64,000 nt of DNA from Sedimenticola_A sp040506895. GTDB lineage: Bacteria; Pseudomonadota; Gammaproteobacteria; Chromatiales; Chromatiaceae. The notes under the pieces were generated by a model. It did no database searches. It worked only from the letters and a program-made list of their open reading frames with translations, and was not told where the DNA came from. Of the stretch, positions 1 through 8,750 are shown piece after piece (within the stretch, counting starts at the first letter, position 1; each line of letters opens with the position of its first letter). The DNA is taken from positions 2,527,116 through 2,591,115 of the forward strand of contig JBEVVY010000001.1 in assembly GCA_040506895.1 (NCBI GenBank), given 5' to 3'. Made by a program: the position numbers and the translations under genes.

Positions 1-57
1 GACGAGAGTCCGGATATCGGGCTCATCATCCACCACCAGAATATAGGGACCACTCAT
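1..57 (-). CDS. ntrX: NtrX-like response regulator (first 19 codons only)
   Basis: Only the N-terminus is inside the window. It reads as the start of a receiver domain, with the hydrophobic strand ILVV followed by the acidic pair DDEP that binds Mg2+ near the phospho-acceptor. Its ATG overlaps the stop of the upstream NtrY-like kinase gene by 4 bp, the usual arrangement for translationally coupled partners. The NtrX assignment rests on that kinase; the sigma-54 and DNA-binding domains expected for NtrX lie outside the window and cannot be checked. Confidence 0.72.
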   Translation of the reverse strand, partial: MSGPYILVVDDEPDIRTLV

Positions 58-2303
58 CCAGTCTCTCTCCTCGGGCCGGGGATCTGTGTACAGGCCGGCA
101 GGTTGTTCATGTCAGTCATCAGTATGGGAAGCCGTAGGATAACGCAGGCACCTGCCCGGGGGCGATTTTCCGCCCATATTCTGCCGCCGTGCTCCTCGAC
201 GATCTTCTTCACGATCGCCAGCCCAAGGCCGGTACCCTTGACCTTGGTGGTGACATAGGGCTCGAAAAGGTGGGCCATCACCTCGTCGCTGAAACCGCCG
301 CCGTTGTCGGAAACCCCCAGCTCAACGAAGTGGCAGTCCGCCTCCACCTTGCGGCAGGTGGCGACCATCACCTGGGGTGAGTCGACCCCTTCCACCGCCT
401 CCATGGCATTCTTCATCAGGTTGAGCACCACCTGCCTGAGACGGCGGGAATCGGCCTCCACCAGCGCACCGCCGGTCTGCAGGGAGAGCTTCAGTCCGTC
501 TTCCAGGCCGGCACTGCGATAAAGATCCATCACGTCCGACACCAACGCATCGAGCTCGACCGGCTCCGGGTTCATCTGGGGTGGCCTGGCATATTCCGAG
601 AAGGCGTTGACCATCTCCTTCATCGCCTCCACCTGCTGCACGATGGTGTGGGTGGCCCGGTCCATCACATCCGCCTCCTTGGGCTCCATCTTGCCCAGGA
701 ACTTGTGCCGGAGCCGCTCCGCCGACAACTTGATGGGCGTGAGGGGGTTCTTGATTTCGTGGGCCAGGCGACGCGCCACCTCACCCCAGGCGGCATCGCG
801 CTGGGCACGTACCAGCGCCGTGATCTCGTCGAACACCAGCACGTACTCCGCCGGGTCGCCCTCCGGCTGTTCCAGGATGGTACCCCGGCAGAGCAGGATC
901 TGGCGCCCGTCGCCACCGAACAGCACCACCTCCTCCCGCCAATCCTGTTGCTGGGCCATCACCGCACTGGTCACAGCGTCGGCAAACTGGCGGACATGGG
1001 TGGGCTGATCCGTCATCTCATCGAGCGAGAGATCGAGCAGCGCATCGCTGTCGAGACGCAGGATCTCGTGGGCCGCCTGGTTGGCGGTACGGATGATGCC
1101 GGCGGGATCCAGTACCAGCACCCCCGAGGAGAGGCGCCTCAGCACCGCTTCGAGATAGGCGTGCTGGGCCTCCACCTCGAGCTTGCTTCGGGTCGCAACA
1201 TCCCGCGCCTGGGCGATGCGGCGGGTCATGGCGTTGAACGAGGAGACCAGGAAACCGAGCTCGTCCTTCGCCTTGGGCAGGGGCAGCTGCATGTCATAGT
1301 CTCCGTCTGCAACCGCCCGGGTACCCTCAGCGATGTCGGCAATGGGTGCGACCAGCCGCCGGGCCGAGTAGAACGCCGCCCAGATCGCCGCCAGCAAACT
1401 GAACAGCAGCACCAGCGCCAGGGCGATGGTGAAGGTGTTCTTCAGGCTGCTGCGCAGAAAGGCCAGCTCCTTGTAGCGGTTGTAGGCCCCCTGCACGGTC
1501 TCGGTCAGACGGGTGATTTCGGTCGAGGTGTTGTAGACCGCCTGCAGCAGCATGCCGCGGATCGGTTCCGAGATCACCACCCGCACCTCAAGCAGATCGT
1601 TCTCCCCGTCCAGGGTCAGGCCAACGTAATCCTCCCCGGAGCGCACCTGCTGAACGATCGAGCTGTCGGGCTCATCGGGCACCAGGATACTGGGGTCGGC
1701 GTTGACGCTGGCCAGTACCTGCCCGCTGGGCTCGAGCAGCAGCAGTTCGGTTGCGCCGGACCTTTCGCGCATATCCTCCAGGCTGAGGGAGAGTGCGGCG
1801 ATGGAGCTGCCGGTCAGATCTTCCAGCAGGAACTGTGTCCTCTTCAGGCGTTCGCGCTTGTGCAGATCCAGCGATGCCTGGCTGAGGTCTAGGGAGTCCT
1901 CCATCGCCTGGTCGATCTTCACATCGAACCAGCTGTCGATGCCGTGCTGCAGAAACTGCTGGGAGTAGTAGTAGACCACCGCCACCGGCGCCAGCGACAG
2001 GATGATGAATACCACCACCATGCGCAGTGTCAGGTGTGAGCCCGAAGCGTGGCGACGGTAACGGATCACCAGCTGGCCGATATTGACCCCGACCACGATC
2101 ACCAGGGCACCAAGGCCCAGCACGCTGGCGATCAGCAGGGGGATGAAGAGACGGCTCAGCTGCTCGGCATTCTGCACCGCGCTGCTCATCAGGTGCAGCG
2201 AGAGCAGCACCAGGGCCAGCAGCAGCACGGCCGGCAGAGCGCTTGCGGTGAAACGCTTCAGGGGACCAGGGGCCATGTCTTCCACTCGCTGCTGAGGTTC
2301 CAT
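54..2303 (-). CDS. ntrY: NtrY-type membrane sensor histidine kinase
   Basis: This 749-residue membrane kinase autophosphorylates a histidine and passes phosphate to the adjacent NtrX-like regulator. Two or three transmembrane segments lie within the first 110 residues and another near 290-315, so a sensor loop faces the periplasm. A HAMP linker follows, then a PAS domain, the H-box with ARRLAHEIKNPLTPI, and a HATPase domain with SDNGGGF and GTGLGLAIVKKI. The HEIKNPLTPIKLSAER form of the H-box is typical of NtrY. The ATG used overlaps the upstream DUF4390 gene by 46 bp; a second ATG nine codons in (2276) would shorten the overlap and is equally possible. The signal sensed is unknown. Confidence 0.9.
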   Translation of the reverse strand: MEPQQRVEDMAPGPLKRFTASALPAVLLLALVLLSLHLMSSAVQNAEQLSRLFIPLLIASVLGLGALVIVVGVNIGQLVIRYRRHASGSHLTLRMVVVFIILSLAPVAVVYYYSQQFLQHGIDSWFDVKIDQAMEDSLDLSQASLDLHKRERLKRTQFLLEDLTGSSIAALSLSLEDMRERSGATELLLLEPSGQVLASVNADPSILVPDEPDSSIVQQVRSGEDYVGLTLDGENDLLEVRVVISEPIRGMLLQAVYNTSTEITRLTETVQGAYNRYKELAFLRSSLKNTFTIALALVLLFSLLAAIWAAFYSARRLVAPIADIAEGTRAVADGDYDMQLPLPKAKDELGFLVSSFNAMTRRIAQARDVATRSKLEVEAQHAYLEAVLRRLSSGVLVLDPAGIIRTANQAAHEILRLDSDALLDLSLDEMTDQPTHVRQFADAVTSAVMAQQQDWREEVVLFGGDGRQILLCRGTILEQPEGDPAEYVLVFDEITALVRAQRDAAWGEVARRLAHEIKNPLTPIKLSAERLRHKFLGKMEPKEADVMDRATHTIVQQVEAMKEMVNAFSEYARPPQMNPEPVELDALVSDVMDLYRSAGLEDGLKLSLQTGGALVEADSRRLRQVVLNLMKNAMEAVEGVDSPQVMVATCRKVEADCHFVELGVSDNGGGFSDEVMAHLFEPYVTTKVKGTGLGLAIVKKIVEEHGGRIWAENRPRAGACVILRLPILMTDMNNLPACTQIPGPRRETG

Positions 2304-2836
2304 GCCGGCGTCAGGTAGGCCATGGGCCTCAGCGGCAGGGGTAGCGCCTCGATATCGAGGGCGGTCTTGAGTGACACGAGGTACTCGGTGCCGGCCTTCA
2401 GCCGCGCCGACTCGATGGCCTGAAACTCGCGGATCTTGCCCAGGGCGGCGAGGGCGGACTGGCGGGTGACGAAGCTCTGCTGGCTGCCCGACTGCATGTC
2501 ATCCACCTGGTAGATCTCCGACAGGGACTGGTAGCGGAGCTGGTAACGCAGGCGCACATCCTGCAGGTCCTTCTCCCAGATCCAGGCCCCTTTGCGCCTC
2601 ACCTGCAGGCGCACTTCCAGGGTCAGCGGCACTCCGTTGGCAAGGGCCTCCAGCGCCTGCTCGCTGAAACGGTAGTCGATATCCGCATCCAGCAGATACC
2701 ACTCATCCTTCAGCACAGCCTCCAGCCGCGTGACCTCGAAGCCCGCTTCCCCCTCGGCCACTGCAGGGCCGGCCGGTGCGAGCAGCGCCATGACCAGGAC
2801 GATCACGCTGATAAGATGTGCGCGGACTCTGTTCAT
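2258..2836 (-). CDS. DUF4390 family exported protein
   Basis: A 192-residue protein with an N-terminal signal peptide or anchor (hydrophobic stretch around residues 8-25 ending near AVAEG). The body contains the pattern seen in DUF4390 proteins: a DADIDYRFSEQALEALANG segment and a later YQLRYQSLSEIYQV segment. It sits between rsmB and the NtrY-like kinase and overlaps both (4 bp with rsmB, 46 bp with the kinase), so the whole minus-strand run from fmt to ntrX is probably one operon. In this family the gene commonly precedes an ntrY-like kinase, which suggests a periplasmic role tied to that sensor; this is inference. Confidence 0.78.
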   Translation of the reverse strand: MNRVRAHLISVIVLVMALLAPAGPAVAEGEAGFEVTRLEAVLKDEWYLLDADIDYRFSEQALEALANGVPLTLEVRLQVRRKGAWIWEKDLQDVRLRYQLRYQSLSEIYQVDDMQSGSQQSFVTRQSALAALGKIREFQAIESARLKAGTEYLVSLKTALDIEALPLPLRPMAYLTPAWNLSSEWKTWPLVP

Positions 2837-4203
2837 CTCTCCTTTACCAGTCTGGCATAGTAGAAGCCATCCATTGTCGCCTCTCCGGGCAGGGTCTGCC
2901 GCCCCACGGGCCGCTCATGACCCCAGTCGGCCTCTATGGCCTGTTCCCTGGCATCGGCCTGGCGTTCCAGGAACCGGGCCACCTGCTGCTCGTTCTCCTC
3001 CGCCAGTAGCGAGCAGGTGGCGTACAGAAGCATACCCCCGGGCTTGAGCAAGGGCCAGATCGCATCCAGTATCTCACCCTGCAGGGTGACCAGGGGTGCG
3101 ATATCCGCGTCCCGCCGCAGCAGCTTGATATCGGGATGACGGCGTATCACGCCGGTGGCCGAGCAGGGAACGTCCAGCAGGATGCGGTCGTAGCGATCCG
3201 CTGCCCACTCTCCTTCGGGCCGGGCCGCATCACCCACCACGACCCTCGCCTCCAGCCCCAGGCGCTCGAGATTCTCGTTGATCCTCACCAGGCGCGCCGG
3301 GGCCACATCCACCGCTGTCAGGGACACCCCTTCGGGCACCCGCTCCAGGATATGGCCACTCTTTCCACCCGGCGCGGCACAGGCATCCAGCACCTGCTGT
3401 CCGGGCTGCAGATCGAGCAGTTCCGCCGCCAGCTGGGCACCGCCATCCTGCACCGAGACCTCCCCCTGGCTGAACCCGGGCAGTGACTCCACGGCACAGG
3501 CCGCATCCAGCACCACGCCAGCGGCAGTCCCGGGGATCGGCCTGGCGGTGAGGGATGCCTGCATCAGCTTCTTGAAGTAGGCTTCACGCCCAAGGTGTCT
3601 GCTGTTCACACGCAGGCTCATGGGGGGATGGCTGCGGAAGGCCTCGGCAATGGCCGGCCAGTGATCGGGCCAGCCCTGCTGCAACCGCCCCAGCAACCAG
3701 CCCGGCATGGCGTGACGGGCGGATGGATTGCCATCGATCTCAGCCAACAGCTCATCCTGCTCACGCTGAAAACGGCGCAGCACCCCGTTGACCAGCCCGG
3801 GCGCCCAGGGGCGCCTGCGCTTCATGGGCCAGGCCGCATCCACTGTCTCCTTCACCGCCGCATGGGCAGGTACACGCATCTGCATCAGCTGGTAGAGACC
3901 GACCATGATCAGCGCCCTGACCTCGCCGTCCTTCGCCTTCATGGGGCGCTCCAGCAGCTGCCCCAGCAGCGCCTCCAGCGTCGGCCACCAACGGGCCACG
4001 CCGAAGCAGATCTCCTTCACCAGGGGGCGGTCGCGCTCGGCGATATCGTCTATCCCGGTGGCGAAGAGATCGGACAGGGAGCGCCCCTGCATCATCTGCC
4101 AGACCAGGCGTGCGGCAACCCCGCGGACATTGGTCCGCTTCGGCGTCTTGCTGCCCTGGTGCTTGTGCTTAGCCAAGCACGACTCCGTCCAGCGAGTTGG
4201 CAT
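2833..4203 (-). CDS. rsmB: 16S rRNA (cytosine-967-C5)-methyltransferase RsmB
   Basis: RsmB methylates C967 of 16S rRNA using S-adenosylmethionine. The N-terminal third is a NusB-like RNA-binding domain and the C-terminal part is the Rossmann methyltransferase. Visible motifs are the SAM-binding DACAAPGGKSGHILE, the PCSATGVIRRHPDIK motif IV, and the TCSLLAEENE motif VI holding the catalytic cysteine. The length of about 450 residues is right for the family. The first ATG (4203) overlaps fmt by 35 bp; a TTG ten codons later is an alternative start. It follows fmt, as in E. coli. Confidence 0.94.
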   Translation of the reverse strand: MPTRWTESCLAKHKHQGSKTPKRTNVRGVAARLVWQMMQGRSLSDLFATGIDDIAERDRPLVKEICFGVARWWPTLEALLGQLLERPMKAKDGEVRALIMVGLYQLMQMRVPAHAAVKETVDAAWPMKRRRPWAPGLVNGVLRRFQREQDELLAEIDGNPSARHAMPGWLLGRLQQGWPDHWPAIAEAFRSHPPMSLRVNSRHLGREAYFKKLMQASLTARPIPGTAAGVVLDAACAVESLPGFSQGEVSVQDGGAQLAAELLDLQPGQQVLDACAAPGGKSGHILERVPEGVSLTAVDVAPARLVRINENLERLGLEARVVVGDAARPEGEWAADRYDRILLDVPCSATGVIRRHPDIKLLRRDADIAPLVTLQGEILDAIWPLLKPGGMLLYATCSLLAEENEQQVARFLERQADAREQAIEADWGHERPVGRQTLPGEATMDGFYYARLVKER

Positions 4204-5107
4204 TGAGAAAATCCGCCGCGCTCATGGCGCGCTTGCCGGGCACCTGCAGGGTCAGGATTCTCAGCATTCCGCTGCCCGTGGCGATATCGATGCCCGCCTT
4301 GGAGCTGGCCACGACCCGGCCGGGTGCTTCCCCCGTCCCGCCCTCCAGGGGCTGGGACTGCCAGATACGCAGCGCCTTGCCGTCGAGATCTGCCTGGGCC
4401 ACCGGCCAGGGATTGAAGGCCCGCACCTGGCGGTCGATCTCCTCAGCGGTACGGCTCCAGTCGATACGCGCCTCTGCCTTGTCCAGCTTGCTGGCGTAGT
4501 TGGCCAGGGCATCGTCCTGTACCACCGCCTGCAAGGTGCCGTCGGCAATGCCGGACAGCGCCTCCATCAGCGCCTCGGCACCCATTTCGGAGAGCCTGTC
4601 GTGGAGGCTGCCGCCGGTCTCATCGGCCGGGATCGGACACTGCTTCTTCAGCAGCATGGGACCGGTATCCAGCCCCTCCTCCATCTCCATGATGGTGATG
4701 CCCGTCTCGGTATCGCCCGCCAGCACGGCCCGCTGGATCGGTGCCGCACCGCGCCAGCGCGGCAACAGCGAGGCGTGGATATTGATGCAGCCCAGGCGCG
4801 GCGCATCGAGCACCCTGCGGGGCAGGATCAGGCCGTAGGCCACCACCACCATCAGGTCGGCCTGGTGCCCCTCGAGGATCGCCAGATCCTCCTCCGCCTT
4901 GAAGTTCTTCGGCTGAAATACCGGCACATCGTGTTCCAGGGCCACCTGCTTGACCGGGCTGGCGGTGAGCTTGCGGCCCCGGCCCGAGGGACGGTCCGGC
5001 TGGGTGTAGACCGCCACCACCTCATGGCCCGCCGCCAGCAGGGCCTTGAGTGGGGGGACAGAGAAATCGGGAGTGCCGGCAAAAACAATCTTCAACTTGG
5101 TCTGCAT
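4169..5107 (-). CDS. fmt: Methionyl-tRNA formyltransferase
   Basis: Fmt formylates initiator Met-tRNA with 10-formyl-tetrahydrofolate. At 312 residues it has normal length. The formyltransferase domain shows FAGTPDFSVP at the start, the catalytic-region motif NIHASLLPRWRGAAPIQRAV in which Asn and His act, and MEEGLDTGPM. The C-terminal OB-like domain begins about residue 205. The neighbours def (upstream, 79 bp away) and rsmB (downstream, overlapping) form the classic def-fmt-rsmB operon. Confidence 0.97.
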   Translation of the reverse strand: MQTKLKIVFAGTPDFSVPPLKALLAAGHEVVAVYTQPDRPSGRGRKLTASPVKQVALEHDVPVFQPKNFKAEEDLAILEGHQADLMVVVAYGLILPRRVLDAPRLGCINIHASLLPRWRGAAPIQRAVLAGDTETGITIMEMEEGLDTGPMLLKKQCPIPADETGGSLHDRLSEMGAEALMEALSGIADGTLQAVVQDDALANYASKLDKAEARIDWSRTAEEIDRQVRAFNPWPVAQADLDGKALRIWQSQPLEGGTGEAPGRVVASSKAGIDIATGSGMLRILTLQVPGKRAMSAADFLNANSLDGVVLG

Positions 5108-5186
5108 CTGTTATCGGCCCGGTTATCGGTTTGAGACCGGTTTCTCAGCAATTTCCTGGAAACCGGATAGAGTTTTTCTTGCTCGT

Positions 5187-5720
5187 CTAGATCGCCGGAG
5201 GCGCCTGGCGTGCGGACGCCTGGTTGATACGCGCCTCCTTCTCAAGCTTTTTCCTGATGCGTTGACGCTTGAGGCCGGAGAGATAATCGATGAACAGCTT
5301 GCCATCGAGATGATCGAGTTCATGTTGAATGCAGACCGCCAGCAGGCCGTCGGCTTCGAGTTCGAAGGGGTTGCCGTCACGGTCGAGGGCACTGACCTTG
5401 ACCCTGTCCGCGCGGGAGACCTTCTCGCTGATATCGGGCACGGAGAGGCACCCCTCCTCCATCTCCTCGACCCCCTCCTTGGCGATGATCTCGGGGTTTA
5501 TGAGGCAGAGCGGCTGATCCCGCTCCTCGGAGAGATCGATGACGACGATACGCTTGTGAACATCGACCTGGGTGGCGGCAAGGCCGATACCCGGCGCCTT
5601 GTACATGGTTTCGAACATGTCGTCGACGAGCTTGCGCACGACGTCATCCACGGTGTTTACGGGCTTCGCCTTGGTGCGCAACCTGGGGTCAGGAAAATGC
5701 AATATTTCGAGAATTGCCAT
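5187..5720 (-). CDS. def: Peptide deformylase
   Basis: Removes the formyl group from nascent N-formylmethionine proteins. All three metal-site motifs are present: PGIGLAATQ (motif 1), EGCLSVP (motif 2, metal-binding Cys) and QHELDHLDG (motif 3, two metal-binding His and the catalytic Glu). The 177-residue length is typical. It is the first gene of the minus-strand operon with fmt and rsmB and is divergent from the LysM gene across a 137-bp, AT-rich intergenic space that probably holds both promoters. Confidence 0.97.
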   Translation of the reverse strand: MAILEILHFPDPRLRTKAKPVNTVDDVVRKLVDDMFETMYKAPGIGLAATQVDVHKRIVVIDLSEERDQPLCLINPEIIAKEGVEEMEEGCLSVPDISEKVSRADRVKVSALDRDGNPFELEADGLLAVCIQHELDHLDGKLFIDYLSGLKRQRIRKKLEKEARINQASARQAPPAI

Positions 5721-5857
5721 CAGGATTCCACAAATCTATAGTACAAAGATAAAAAAATTCGCTAACATTATGATCATACAGGATTACGCGTCACGTTATC
5801 GACCCGCTTCCTGTACCCCGGAATAAGTAGATAGCAGATAACTGCAAAGGGACCGCC

Positions 5858-6895
5858 ATGCTAACTTCCAGAAACAAGCTTGCCTGCCTGCTGTTGGGTA
5901 TCCTCTTCTCCATGGGTGCGCTGGCTGCAGACCAGGTGGCCGTCAACCCGGCCCATCCGGATCGACACGTCGTCGTCCCCGGTGACACCCTGTGGGATAT
6001 CGCCGGAAAATTTCTGCGTGATCCCTGGCAATGGCCGAATGTCTGGCATGTGAACCCACAGATCGAGAACCCGCATCTCATCTATCCCGGCGACATCATC
6101 ACCCTGACCTACGTCAACGGGCAACCCATCCTGAGCCTGCAGCGCGGCTCCCTGGTCAAGCTCTCTCCCCAGGTCCGCTCCACGCCCCTGAGTGCCGCGA
6201 TCCCGGTCATCCCGCTGGATGCCATCAGCGCCTTCCTGACACGCCCCTTCGTCATGGACAAGGATGCGCTGGAAGCCGCACCCTACGTCGTCTACTTTCC
6301 CGACGAGCACCTGGTGGGCGCCAAGGACCTGAGGGCCTACGTCCGCTCCATCGATAACACTGACAACGGCAGGTTCGATGTAGTTCGCCCCGGTGGTGAA
6401 TATCGCGATGCGGACACCAACGAACTGCTTGGCTACGAAGCCCTCTTCATCGGCAACGCCGACCTGCTGAAGACCGGCGACCCGGCCACGGTCGATATCA
6501 CCAACTCCGAGCTGGAAGTGCAGAAAGGCGATCGCCTGTTCCCCATCAGCAGGGAGGTGCAGTTGGAGAACTTTCACCCCAAGGCACCTGACCAGGATGT
6601 GAAGGGCAGCATCATCTCCGTGCTCAACGGCGTCAGCCAGATCGGCCAGTACAACGTTGTGGTGCTGGACCGCGGCACCGACAACGGCCTGCAGCCCGGT
6701 GACGTGCTCGCCATCGACCACCGCGGACGTACCGTGAGGGATACGGTGACCGAGGTCTCCGACGACACCGTCACCCTGCCCGACGAGCCTTCCGGCACCC
6801 TGCTGGTGTTCCGCACCTTTCCCAGGGTGAGCTTCGGCCTGGTGATGGACGCCACCCGCGCCATCCACGTACGTGACAGGGTGCGCAACCCCTGA
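5858..6895 (+). CDS. LysM peptidoglycan-binding protein
   Basis: A 345-residue exported protein with a signal peptide ending near ALAADQ. One LysM domain lies at about residues 32-80, with VVVPGDTLWDIAGKFL and YPGDIITL as its two conserved ends. The remaining 260 residues are a family-typical extension without a motif I can name. This gene always accompanies dprA/smf in many gammaproteobacteria and is divergent from def, as here. Its likely role is binding cell-wall glycan in the periplasm; no catalytic domain is visible. Confidence 0.86.
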   Translation: MLTSRNKLACLLLGILFSMGALAADQVAVNPAHPDRHVVVPGDTLWDIAGKFLRDPWQWPNVWHVNPQIENPHLIYPGDIITLTYVNGQPILSLQRGSLVKLSPQVRSTPLSAAIPVIPLDAISAFLTRPFVMDKDALEAAPYVVYFPDEHLVGAKDLRAYVRSIDNTDNGRFDVVRPGGEYRDADTNELLGYEALFIGNADLLKTGDPATVDITNSELEVQKGDRLFPISREVQLENFHPKAPDQDVKGSIISVLNGVSQIGQYNVVVLDRGTDNGLQPGDVLAIDHRGRTVRDTVTEVSDDTVTLPDEPSGTLLVFRTFPRVSFGLVMDATRAIHVRDRVRNP

Positions 6896-6900
6896 GCCGC

Positions 6901-8065
6901 GTGAACGAGCCGACCGGGGAAGTCCCCCGGGACAAGGCAACCAAAAGCACAGAGGGGCTGGCCAGTTGGCTGGCCCTTTTGCATGCACCGGGCCTGGGTA
7001 AGCCGGGGTTTCAACCGGATTCTTCAGCACGCCTCTCCGGAGGAGCTATTTGCAAATCCCCGTCTGGCCGAGGGCCTGGCCACCGGGCGCTGCGACCTGA
7101 AACAGTACCTCGCGGCCCCCGACCGGGAGAGGGTCGAAGCCGATCTTCAATGGGCGGAACCGGCCGACCACCACATCATCACCCTGGCAGACCCGGGCTA
7201 CCCGCCCCTGCTGGCAGAAGCGGACGATCCGCCGCCGGTGCTCTTCGTCATCGGCCAGCCGGATATCCTGGTCACCCCGCAACTGGCCATTGTCGGCTCG
7301 CGCAATCCATCCGCCTCGGGTCGCCAGACCGCCAGGGACTTCGCCTTCCACCTGGCCCGTAGCGGCATAACCGTTACCAGCGGCCTCGCCACCGGCATCG
7401 ACGGCGCCGGCCACGAGGGAGCGCTTGAGGCAGAGGGTAAGACCATCGCCGTCACCGGCACCGGGCTGGACCGGGTCTACCCGGCGACCCATCACGAACT
7501 GGCCCACCGCATAAGGGAACAGGGCGCACTGGTTTCGGAATTCCCCCCCGGCACGCCGGTACGACCGGGCAACTTTCCGCGCAGAAACCGCATCATCAGC
7601 GGCCTCAGTGTCGGCACCCTGGTGGTGGAGGCAGCCCTCAAAAGCGGTTCGCTGATCACCGCCCGACTCGCCTCCGAGCAGGGGCGCGAGGTGTTCGCCA
7701 TCCCCGGTTCGATCCACAATCCACTGGCCAGGGGGTGCCACCGGCTGATTCGCCAGGGCGCCAAGCTGGTGGAGTCATCCGAGGACATCATCGAGGAGCT
7801 GAGCCCGCTGCTGGGCAGCCTCGTCACCCCGGCAACCGGGATCAGGGAAAAACCTGACCCAGAAGAGACACCGGATCTCGACGCCGACTATATCCGGCTG
7901 CTGGAGCAGATCGGCTACGACCCCCTACACGCGGACCGGCTGATCGAACGCAGCGGCCTGCCGGCGGAGAATGTTTCATCCATGTTACTATTGCTCGAAC
8001 TCGAAGGTTATGTATCATCATTACCAGGCGGACGGTATTGCCTGACCGGCAAAACCTGGCGCTGA
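6901..8065 (+). CDS. dprA: DNA-processing protein DprA with apparent +1 frameshift
   Basis: DprA loads RecA on incoming single-stranded DNA during natural transformation. The Rossmann core is intact from about 7210: VGSRNPSASGRQTARDFA, SGLATGIDGAGHEGAL and PGNFPRRNRIISGLS, with a winged-helix end. The expected N-terminus (LASWLALLHAPGLGKPG) is read in a different frame, from the GTG at 6901 to about 7008, while the rest begins with FNRILQHASPEELF in the frame of 6983. Removing one base from the GGGGTTT run at 7005-7011 joins them. An ATG at 6983 would give a 360-residue protein lacking the native N-terminus. Either a sequencing error or a real lesion. Confidence 0.85.
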
Positions 8066-8134
8066 CGGCAGGAAGCCCTGAGTCTGACATCTTTATCGGG
8101 ATGTCGAGTGCAGTCCTCAAACCAAGGATACAGA

Positions 8135-8611
8135 ATGAACGAAAATGTCGTCGATATCCTCATCTATCTATATGAAAATTATATGGATAGCGAGCAAAAT
8201 ACCCCCTCGGATCAGGCCCAGGTTCACGAAGAGCTGTTGCAGGCGGGCTTCCCCGAGCACGAGATAGACAAGGCCTTCGCCTGGATGGACGAACTGGCCC
8301 ACCACCAGGAATCAAACGACTACGACCGCCACACCGAGCACTCCATTCGTATCTATACCGATGAAGAGCAGAGCAGGCTGGATTCAGACAGCCGCGGCCT
8401 GCTGCTGTTTCTGGAGCAGAACGGCATCATCGACCAGGCAAGCCGGGAGCTGGTCATCGACCGCGCCATGGCCCTGGACAACCTCCCGATCACGGTCGAG
8501 GAGCTCAAATGGGTGATCCTGCTGGTGCTCATGAACCAGCCCGGACAGGAGACCGCATTCGCCCAGATGGAAGACCTGGTATACAACGACATACCTGTCT
8601 ATCTGCACTGA
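8135..8611 (+). CDS. smg: Smg / DUF494 family protein
   Basis: A 158-residue acidic helical protein matching the length and opening (MNENVVDILIYLYENY) of the Smg family. The ATG at 8135 has an AAGGAT ribosome-binding site; an upstream in-frame GTG at 8108 would add nine residues not found in the family. The order dprA-smg-topA is the conserved one. The molecular function of Smg is not established. Confidence 0.92.
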   Translation: MNENVVDILIYLYENYMDSEQNTPSDQAQVHEELLQAGFPEHEIDKAFAWMDELAHHQESNDYDRHTEHSIRIYTDEEQSRLDSDSRGLLLFLEQNGIIDQASRELVIDRAMALDNLPITVEELKWVILLVLMNQPGQETAFAQMEDLVYNDIPVYLH

Positions 8612-8623
8612 TCAAACCGGCTT

Positions 8624-8649
8624 CAGAGGGGGCTTTTCAGCCCCCTCTG
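8624..8649. terminator. Strong hairpin between smg and topA
   Basis: Perfect 10-bp inverted repeat (CAGAGGGGGC and its complement) with a 6-base loop, 12 bp after the smg stop. There is no clear T-run after it on the plus strand, so it may be a weak terminator or a processing site. Confidence 0.6.
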
Positions 8650-8750
8650 ACAAATTCGCGCTTGCCTCAGGGCGCAAAATTCCTCTATCCTCCGCCGCTT
8701 ATCAATGGAAATCCGTCTCATATAAACCGGAACTTAACTGAACGACCCCC

